Of a stretch of DNA of 64,000 bases, positions 55,681 through 64,000 are shown piece after piece. The stretch is from Gongronella butleri (Eukaryota; Mucoromycota; Mucoromycetes; Mucorales; Cunninghamellaceae). Within the stretch, counting starts at the first letter, position 1, and each line of letters starts with the position of its first letter. The DNA is taken from the NCBI GenBank assembly GCA_025201375.1, contig JAIWZP010000044.1:62001-126000 (forward strand), in the 5' to 3' direction. Position numbers and translations under genes: made by a program. The notes under the pieces were generated by a model that did no database searches, was not told the DNA's origin, and was given only the letters and a program-made list of their open reading frames with translations.

Positions 55681-56240
55681 CGCTAGGGTCGAATTTGCGA
55701 AAATCAAAAAAAATGCTGATTTTCTCGACAACGAACTGAACAACGCGTGGTTTTCAATTACTTTTTGTAACGCGTGTTGCTAAAAACACCTTTTTAATCC
55801 ACCTCTGGGTCACAGAGGCCATCAGGTGCTGTGCAAAGATGTTTGTCGCAAGTCGCGATTTTTCCTAGAGGTGCCAGCGCCACACCATTCAAATACATCA
55901 TGAAACGCACACCATCAGATATAGCATCGATCGCTGCGTACGTTGACATTGGTCGTCAATGAAAAAAAATGATTTTTTTAATATCCTACTTTTAAAATCA
56001 TCGATATTTTTCGACGCGCGATTAAAACCGCGTCAAACATCGCGTTACACGCGCCTGTTCCAAATCAAATGCATGCTCCTGGTGTCTGTCTTTCCAGTAG
56101 ATGCGCCGCCGCATGTCTGTGGCGCGTTGCTCTCGTGCCAAGACATAAAATTGCCCATTGCTCGTGATTGACCATATCAATCGTCCTCAGTTTTGGCATT
56201 TTTCGTAGTTTCTCTATGCTCTTTTTCTTCTGTTGGAATT
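55681..56240 (+). repeat. R3 end joined to repeat family R1, copy e
   Basis: 55700-55840 (GCTGATTTTCTCGACAACGA onward) resembles the R3 block at 46390-46510. 55850-56240 matches R1 copies b and d: GATCGCTGCGTACGTTGACA, TTGGTCGTCAATGAAAAA, GTTACACGCGCCTGTTCC and TTGCCCATTGCTCGTGA. Confidence 0.55.
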
Positions 56241-56614
56241 GGTGTCATTCAATATCTCCCTTTTTAGGATCTTGAACCCTACAATAAAATGAGCTCGATG
56301 AACAGCAATAAAAAAAAAGGCGTGAGCAAGGAGAATTTTGAATAGGCCCTGGCTTCACGCCCAATCGATGGGATGGGATAATGAAATGCACTTGATTTGG
56401 GTGGTCATCATCTTTGTTGGTTACAATTAGGCACTGTAGGGGCGCCGGGCTGATACAAGTGTCGGAGAGGTGCCGACAATTCCCATTTTCAGGTATCGTC
56501 GTCAGCACCCTTGGAATTTTAGATCGACTGGCGGCAGTCGGGCAACCTATAAAAGGCTCCGCTGGTCGTGCTCATTTCATTTTTCTCATTTTTTTTTTTT
56601 ACTCACTTTTCGCC
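56241..56614. other. Promoter region of SDR gene
   Basis: About 370 bp with no gene; holds the TATA box at 56548. Confidence 0.5.
56548..56555 (+). promoter_or_regulatory. TATA box of SDR gene
   Basis: TATAAAAG, 67 bp above ATG 56615. Confidence 0.6.
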
Positions 56615-58002
56615 ATGTTTTTTTTCAGCGGGCCCAATTTCGAAGCCAAAGACATTCCTGACTTGACGAGCAAGATAGCTATCATCACTGGTGCTTCCAA
56701 TGGCGTAAGTTGGCCCGTGTCAAATGCGGCACACACGGCACATAGGGTCATGTGGCTGACAAATCTTGTTTTTTTTATCGTTGCGCAGATCGGCAAGGAG
56801 TGTGCGTTTGAAATGGCGCGCAAAGGGTGCCATTGTGTGCTTGCGTGCCGCTCGGAAGAGCGCACACGTGTGGTCATTGACGAGATTGTCAAGGTCACCG
56901 GCAATACCAAGGTCGAGTTCATGCCATTGGATCTCGCGTCATTTAAATCCGTCACCGCATTTGCAGAGGCGTACCAGGCGCGCTTTGACAAGTTGGACAT
57001 TCTGCTCAACAATGCAGGCTACCTGTGCACTGAGGGGTGGACGGTGACCGAGGATGGTACGGCCAAAATGGCGCAAAAAAGATGGTGAAATCGCCGTTTA
57101 TGCCTCAATTTCTTTTTTTTCTTTTTTTTTTTTCTCGACACGACGCAGGTCTCGAAACCACGTTCCAGATCAATTACGCCGGCAATGTGCTTCTGACATT
57201 ACTGTTGCTGCCGGTTCTGCAAAAAAGTGCCCCCAGCCGCGTCGTCAATGTCAGCTCCGACGCGCATCGCTTCATCTTTAGCTTGAACACCAAGGATTAC
57301 AATGACAAGGCCAAATACAGCAAGATGATGAGCTATGGTCGCTCAAAGGTAAAAGAAAACACGCGTCAACGCGGTGTTTTCCCGTGCTCGCGTATCGTAT
57401 TTAGGTCAATTGCTCATTTTTATGTTCATATTAGTTTGCTCTGACCATGTTCACAACTGAATTGGCTAGACGCCTCAAAAAGCATGACATCAAGGTAAGG
57501 CAGGCGCGGATTTGACTCACGCGGGCAAAGGATTTCAAATCACTCACGAAAAGCAATAAAAACAACCAAAAAAAAAAAAAACCTAGGGTGTCTACGTGAA
57601 CAGCCTCCATCCAGGCTCAGTGCAGACAGACATGCTTGACAAGGTCAGTGGTTATGAATTTCTTCAAGGGATCGTGCGGTTCCTCTCGGGCTCGATCAAG
57701 CCCGACCAGGGTGCATTGACTCAACTATATGTGGCCGTGAGTCCCGAAATCGAGCAAAAAGAGCTCACTGGTGAATACTTTGTAAGCATTGTTGGAAAAA
57801 AAAAAAAAGTGAGAGACAGAGAGAGAGAGCGAGTTCCCAATTGACGCGCTCAATTCTCTTTTTCTAGGTGCCAATTGCGAAATTGAGCTCTTCCAATAGC
57901 GGCAGTCGCAATGAGGCCCATGCTACCGAGCTCTGGAACTACACACAGGATATTTTGAGCGAAAAAGTGCCTGGATTCATGCGTTCGTCTCTGAAAAAAT
58001 AA
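56615..58002 (+). CDS. Short-chain dehydrogenase (retinol-dehydrogenase/WWOX-like)
   Basis: NAD(P)-dependent oxidoreductase of the classical SDR family, nearest by motif to RDH/WWOX-like or light-induced SDRs. Six exons, about 310 residues. TSKIAIITGASNGIGKECAF holds the TGxxxGIG cofactor motif, split by an intron after SNG. Then come VLACRSEERT (the Arg suggests NADPH), MPLDLASFKSV, DILLNNAGYL, INYAGNVLLTLLLLPVL, VVNVSSDAH with the catalytic Ser, and MMSYGRSKFALTMF with YGRSK (YxxxK). VYVNSLHPGSVQTDM is the conserved PG motif. The C-terminus is VPGFMRSSLKK. All catalytic residues are present. The N-terminus (MFFFSGPNFEAKDIPDL) is short with no membrane anchor. Substrate unknown. The gene is convergent with the receptor kinase, 342 bp apart. 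Confidence 0.9.
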
Positions 58003-58344
58003 AAAGCTGTAGTTGTACCATTGATCCCTCGCCGAAAATATAATTTATTATTTTGTATCGACATTGCATTTTGGTGTGCAGTTGGCTTGAATGGGTAAAA
58101 ATAGGCGTTTCTGAGATAAATCTCGTCGACGATTTTTGATCGATTACCAACTTTTTTAATTTTTTTCTGAGACGAGAAGATGAGAAACATTTAAAACTAG
58201 GCATGAGCGTGACATTGTGGTCATTGGATAGAGTGCAACGACAATTTTTTTGAAACCCCCCTTTTTTTCGACATTATCGGCCGCCATGATCATGTTGAAT
58301 TCATTTTTTATTGTTTTATCACACAAATTGAAAAGTCTATGAGT
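58003..58344. other. Convergent 3' flanks
   Basis: 342 bp between the SDR and receptor stops. 58100-58240 contains TTTAATTTTTTTCTGAGACG and a following ACATT..ACTAGGCATGA stretch that resembles R3 blocks near 45585. This is weak evidence for a repeat remnant. Confidence 0.35.
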
Positions 58345-61300
58345 CTAATTTCGCAAGTCGGGCGGGATATGATCTTCGTTTGGGGCGGATTTGGCGCGCG
58401 GGCGTGTGGCGGTGAATGTGGGGCACGTCTGTGTGAATGTGTGCAGGGCGGCTTCCAGCTCCTCTTTGCGCACGGGCTTGCTGACGTAGCCGTTCATGCC
58501 TGCGATGCACACAAAAAAAAATCAAGTTGTCCTGTCAGTATGTCTAATTCCCGTTTTGCGTCCTTTTGCGATTTTGTTCTTTTTTTTTTTACCGGCATTG
58601 ATACATTTCTCCTTATCGCCTGCCATGACACACGCCGTCATGGCAATGATGTACGGCTGTATGGCGTCGGATGCTTGTTCCTGGCGGATCTTTGCAGTGG
58701 CCTCGAGGCCGTCCATTTCGGGCATGAAGACGTCCATGAAGATGAGCTGGATGGGCCGGCCCTCGTTTTGGGATTCCGTGTACGCGTTCCAAGCCTCGCG
58801 GCCATTTTGGGCCATTTGGCACGTCAGACCCATGCGTTTGAGCATCATTTGCAGCACTTTTTGATTGACCGGGTTGTCATCGACAAGCAGTGCGCGAACG
58901 GACGACATATCATTGTCGCACGACAGATTGTCGTCGTCATCGGCCGATTGGGCGCCATTGGAGACGACCGCTGCAGTAGTACTGGACGTGATTGGCGCAC
59001 CAGGCGTCGCATTGAGGAGACTCGCCGGGCTTGTTGGCGAAAATGAGGATGCTGATGGTGCCGAGATCAAATTGAGCGACGCGAGCGACGAATTGCTGAG
59101 GACGGTGGTATTGGCCACGGACGGCGTGGTGGTCACAGTCCCTGATGCGGTGGAAGTGTGGAAGAACGTCGGAATGGATGAATTGGCGCGACGATGGCGC
59201 GGACACATGGTAGAAGCAGATGCCGCCAGCGTATTTCCGGTCTGGCTACGCACCCAAATGTCGTAGCTGTGATTCAATGTTGGTGGATGATGCCAATTGG
59301 CAGCTGTGGACGCGCAATTTGAACCTGTAGACGTGGAAAAGGGCGTGAATGGCGATGTTGAAGGGCCCGATGGCGACGGCATGGGCACCGTGGACGAAAT
59401 CGCGTGCAGGCATTGAATCAAATTGGAATTTTTAAATGGTTTGACCAACTGCTGGTGATTTGCCACGGACAAGGCGTGCGCGTTGCTATTTTGAAGTTCC
59501 GCCGCGTCGCTATTGGCTGTTGTCTTTGCTGCGGCAGCGCATGCGGTTGTGCCGCCTGTGCACGGCAACGTGCTATTGGACCCTGGCGTGGAGCCTGGTT
59601 GGGTATGGGTATTGTGATTATGGTGATGTAATGCATAGGCATGGTGCTGGTGGGCATTTGCCATAAAGGCACGACTTGCGCGGTACGAATGGCGCGATCT
59701 GAGGCGCACGTCGGTCACGCACAACGTGGGGATCCAGGAAAACACGCTGGCGTGCTGGTGCAATGCCTCGAGGACCATCTGGCTTGTCATTGTGTGCGAC
59801 GTCTTGCTGTCATGGCCGTTTTCGCCATTTATGTGCGATTGTGTCTGCTGTGTCTGCTCCTCTGGCGCCTCTGGCCCATGGAAAGACGCGTGATCCACGA
59901 TTTCAAGGTCCATGTCGACAATCAGGCTTGTCGGGCTTGCATCCTCGCCGGACATCGCTTTCTCGTTGCCAGACGTCAGCTTTTCAAATGCTTCCTCATA
60001 TGTCAGCGTCGTTGGCGTCATTCCAAGATTCGTCAGCAGCGTCTGCCATTGCTGCCGCACGTCGTCGCGCCCAGCAATCACCCACGGCCGCCCATTCGCC
60101 TGCACTAGCTCGTCCAATTGATTGTGCTCCCCAAACGTAGGGCTTGATTCATCGATCGGCAGCTTGACACAAAACCAAAACGTCGAGCCTTGATTCTCCT
60201 CGGATTCTACCCACTGCAGCATGTGATAAAAAAAAAAAAAAGAATGAGATCTGCAAAAGGTGCGCCTTTTTTCTTTTTTCTTTTCTTTTTTTCCTCTCCT
60301 CTTGCTTTTTTTTTACCATGTCGCCACCCATCTTTCTGCACAATTGCCTGCTAATGGCAAGACCAAGACCTGTGCCACCGTAATTGCGCGTTGTGGACGC
60401 GTCGACTTGCGAAAATGACTTGAAAAGCTTGTTTGACTTTGATTTGGGAATCCCGATGCCTGTGTCGCTCACCGAAAAGTAAATGGGCACAGTGTCCATC
60501 GGGTTGTAATCCAGGTCCGCATTGGGCGTCGTTGTCAGCCATTGCGGCTGATATTCATCCACATCTTCGTCCATTTCTTCATTTTCTTTGCCTTGGTGCT
60601 TGGCACTGATCCGGATGACCACTGATCCGCGCTGTGTGAACTTGAAGGCATTGGACAACCTAAAGAACAAGGGAAACAATCAGAAAAACGCGATTCAGTT
60701 TTGTAAAACGCGCTTTTTCTTACAAATTGAGGATAATTTGACGCAAACGCACGAGATCGCCGTACACTTGAATGGGCGTCTCTGGATCAATGCAATAGTA
60801 CAGCACCAATCCCTTGCTCATGTAATTGGACGACATGAGCTTCATGGCACTCTCAATGACAAAGGTCTAAAGAAGAAAAAAAGAGTGAGTGCGTTTTTTC
60901 CTACGTGCTTGTATGCACGCTTACCAAGTCGAGTTTGCTCCTTTCCAATGTGAGTCGTCCCGATTCAATCTTGGAATAGTCCAGAATATCGTCAATCAGG
61001 GCAATCAGGTGGTTGCCTATGGAAGAATGCGATGAGATGCGCCTTTTTTTCGATTTTTTTTTCGATTTTTGTACCCGAGGATTCGATGGTCTCTGCGCAT
61101 TCGTACAGGTCCGTTGGTAAATCGCTCTCCATGAGCATGCGCGACATGCCAATCACGGCGTTCATGGGCGTCCTGATCTCTGTGGAGCAGAAAAACAAAG
61201 CATGAAGCAATCACCATCACACGCGCGGTGTCCATTTTTTTTTTACCATGCGACATGTTTGCAAGGAAATTCTGCTTGGATGCAGCGGCAGCTTCGGCAA

Positions 61301-63994
61301 TCTCTTTGGCGTCGGATAAATCTATGTAAATGAGCAAAACGGCGCGTCAACACTTTTTTTTTGTGTTTTTATATCTTTTCTTGCCTTTCAAGAGCTTTTG
61401 CGTGCGCGCACGCTCCGATTCCAACTCTTTGGTTCTCTGCACGAGATTTTCGGTGCGCTGACGCACCAGCTTTTCCATGTTGTTGGCGTATTTTTCAAGC
61501 TAAATTGCAAAAACAGCAAAAATGAGCGCGTAAAACACGAGGTTCGTTTTTATTACCAGAATGGCCATGTTGTCGACGACATTGTCCGAGCGGAAAAGAT
61601 TGGGATCAATGGATTTGACGCGGTTCTTCATCAAAAAAAAAAAAACATCAGAATTGCATGAGAAATGCGTCATGAGCGATTGGTGCACTTTTTTTTCTTA
61701 CGCCAATGGTGGAGAATGTTGGTCTTGAGGCTGGGTTGCGCTGTAGACATGCAAGGATGATCATATTAAAGTGCTCGGCATAGTCGTCCTTGCGCGAAAA
61801 GGCGGGATATTGGACTTTGGCCTGCAGCAGCTCAAAGATGCTCTCCGGCGACATCCCGTCGTCCAATAGCGATTGGTAGGGCAACTCCCGCGTGATGATT
61901 TCGTTCATGATGATGCCCGCGCTGAAATTTTCGCCGAAAAAAAAGGCAAAAAGATTAAAAAAAAGTTCATTCAGGGAAAATGGGCATATTTTTTGCTTTT
62001 TTTTCTTTTTTTTTTTTTTTTTTTTTTTTTTACCTGTAAACATCTCCGGCCTTGGATGGCCGCGAGACGTACATGCCCATGGGTGAGCGCGACACGGCTT
62101 CGGGCGCCATCCAGAGGAGCGAGCGCGTGTAGCGCACGACATTTATCTCGTCAAAGCCAACATCGGCAACATCCATGTCGACCGTGGGTGTGGGCGCGCC
62201 AACGCCTGCGCCGCCCAAGTAATAGTGATGATAATAGTGGTGATTGTAGTGATGGGTGCGTGTGGACGTTGGAATCAAGATGGGGTCCATCTGCGACCGT
62301 CTCACACGATTTAAACCATAGTCTGAGATCTTCAATTCCCACTTGTTGGAGATGAAGCACGAGCTTGACGTCAGACACCCGTGCACCATGAATTTGGAGC
62401 GGTGCAAGAACGCCATGCCTTGAATCAGGTCATTGATCAGCGAAAATCGGAAAATCCATGTCAAATCGATGTCTGGATCCGCAAGCACATCTGCCAGGCA
62501 CCCTTTAGCACAATATTCTTTGATAAAAAAAATAGGATCAAGCTCGGGTGTGAAAAAAAGAGAATGACGCGTGTTTTTTTCATTTTTTTACAAAACAACG
62601 CGTGTTTTTTTTTTTTACCTTCGACAATGAATGTGCGCTGTGGCTCCAAGATCATGCCCACAAACTCGACGAGATTCTGATGTCTTGTTTCTTTCATAAG
62701 CGCCGCCTCGGTGCGCATCATCTTGTCAATGCGAATGCGCCGATTGCCGATTTGCTTGACAAAAACGGGCAAATTATGCCTATAGCACTTTGTATAGATG
62801 AGATTGGCGCTCTCGCTCGGCTTGCGCGAGAAATATTGCTGATGGCTTTTTTAAAAAAGTGAAAAATGAATAAGCGCGTGAGTTGTTTTTGGAAACGCTT
62901 AAATACCTTTTTCTAATGGTCTTTGCAATTGGTACGACGGTGTGCGACAATTGCAAGTCGAGGGACCGTTTGAGCTCGGATGTGTTGCGGAACGAAAGTT
63001 TTTCGGGCGATGCGAGGTCGTTTTCGTCGCCGAACCAACTGTTTGTGGTCTTTTTCTCATCAGGGGGCATGGACACCGTGAGCGAGCCCTTTTCATAGGC
63101 ACTGAGGACCTCGAGGTCATTTTTTGTGTGGCGTCGCGACAGCGGGGGCGCGTCTGGATGCGTGGGTGTCTCATTTTCCTCATTTTTCTCATTTTCGCGA
63201 GTTTCAGCATGTCCATCGGCAGCCATTGCACCATCTTTGGTATCATTGTTGTTGCTGCCATTGTCGTCATCGTCGGTGGAAACGTGTCCGATCTTTTCCT
63301 TGATCAATTCGTCAAAGGTGAGGAGCCAATTCTCGTCTCTTAGGCGCTGGCGACGCAGCAGGTATTTTCGAACGCGCCACACAATCAAGGCGCACACGGC
63401 CATGGTGAAAAAGATACAGACGGGGACAAGGATGGCGACCATAGTCTTTCGCCTCTCTTCGTTTTGATCGAGCTCGTACGCGTGGCAATGCGTGTTTCCT
63501 GAGCCCTCGACGCATGGCGAGCACGCAGATGATCCCGGCACCGCATACGTGCCATACCCGCATGCAATGCATTGATGCTGGTCGAATTGGTCTGTGTACG
63601 TGTTGGCCGGGCATGGCAGGCACTGGATGGACAGCCGCGTTCGCTGCTGGCTGCTGTCCATGCAGAAATAATCCGAAGCAAGCTGATTGTAATAGCTGCC
63701 CGGCGTGCAAATATGATTGACAATCGGTGCAGACAGCTGCGTGTGCATCCACGGCTGGTGCGAAATCTTGTTGGCCAGCAAGACCGTCAAAAGCGATAAA
63801 AATCCCAATGAAAAGAGATTGAGGTACCTTTTTAAAGAAACCCGCAATCAATAAAAGAGTACAATGAGAAAAAGATGACTTTTTCATGCATCGCGTCGCG
63901 TCGCGTCGCGCCAGAGTTGTCGTTAAGGGCGCTGTGTCCTTTTTTTCTCCCTCTTTTTTTTTTTTTACCAAAATCGCTTGATTCTTCCATTCAT
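58345..63994 (-). CDS. Receptor hybrid histidine kinase with guanylyl-cyclase-receptor-like kinase-homology domain
   Basis: About 14 exons and ~1,530 residues. Exon 1 (63994-63969, MNGRIKRF) splices at 63828 to give [19 protein letters not shown], a strong signal peptide. The ectodomain has paired cysteines ([30 protein letters not shown], cut here into CLPCPANTY and CIACGYGTY), an ephrin/TNFR-like module. One span ([20 protein letters not shown]) and a W-containing juxtamembrane ([13 protein letters not shown]) follow. The kinase-homology domain (about 320-620) has [49 protein letters not shown] (HG replaces HRD), ISDYG and WMAPEA. The linker is [19 protein letters not shown]. The histidine kinase has [19 protein letters not shown] (His ~712), NLLSNAFKF, DTGIGIP and [13 protein letters not shown]. 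Then come a degenerate receiver, a Ser/Thr-rich linker and a canonical receiver with [10 protein letters not shown] and [18 protein letters not shown], ending [10 protein letters not shown]. Expected role: membrane sensor feeding a phosphorelay. The ligand is unknown. Confidence 0.88.
61322..61384 (-). other. GC-AG intron in the receptor kinase gene
   Basis: The junction between the coiled-coil linker and the DHp region uses donor AG|GCAAGA (61384-61379) and acceptor TACATAG. Splicing there gives [15 protein letters not shown] in frame. The other introns I resolved in this gene use GT donors. Confidence 0.75.
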
Positions 63995-64000
63995 AAAGGC

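Noticed and set aside
63312..63971. Minus-strand frame with [18 protein letters not shown] as a possible receptor start
   Set aside because: The start at 63994 spliced to 63828 gives a better signal peptide continuous with the ectodomain frame. The alternative needs an extra ~60-nt intron, though it is not impossible.

Overview
The window is a gene-dense stretch of a eukaryotic nuclear genome. It most likely comes from an early-diverging (zygomycete-grade) fungus. I infer this from a Rom2-type Rho exchange factor with DEP, RhoGEF, PH and CNH domains, a GH81 beta-1,3-glucanase, a fungal Vps1 dynamin, a KxDL protein, a METTL4-type MT-A70 methyltransferase and a hybrid histidine kinase. Genes sit 0.2-1 kb apart. 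Most carry short GT-AG introns (about 50-110 nt), with A/purine-rich sequence after the donor and long T runs before the acceptor. I cannot name the species from sequence alone.

Layout. 1-3.4 kb: eL27 (runs off the left edge) and two tandem sigma-like glutathione S-transferases, all on the minus strand. 3.4-5.6 kb: no gene, one repeat relic. 5.6-15 kb, all plus strand: METTL4, VPS1, a USP36/42-type deubiquitinase and a ketopantoate-reductase-family protein. 16.6-22.5 kb, minus strand: the Rom2-like RhoGEF and a GNAT protein, then a tRNA-Glu. 24-27.2 kb: an orphan gene interrupted by an apparent frameshift, then a decayed coding region. 27.2-30.3 kb: repeats. 30.4-41.6 kb: KXD1, an F-box/LRR protein, two orphan coiled-coil proteins, a Bax-inhibitor-1 protein, an Ime2/MAK-type kinase and a small protein. 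42-47 kb: a repeat desert holding a 382-bp-arm perfect inverted repeat. 47-58 kb: an F-box protein, mitochondrial uL11, a PP2C phosphatase, secreted GH81 and an SDR oxidoreductase. 58.3-64 kb: one large receptor.

The most unusual gene is that receptor (58345-63994, minus strand). It has a signal peptide, a cysteine-rich ectodomain, one membrane span, a kinase-homology domain that closely resembles the one in animal receptor guanylyl cyclases (HG in place of HRD), and a cyclase-type coiled-coil linker. Instead of a cyclase it then carries a complete hybrid histidine kinase: H-box, ATPase, a degenerate receiver and a canonical receiver.

The long gene-poor intervals are filled by at least four diverged repeat families shared between distant positions. 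They differ from the genes in being AT-rich and in carrying many TACTGTA-like motifs. Most genes are housekeeping, signalling or cell-wall functions with no operon-like logic. The two GSTs are a local duplication.
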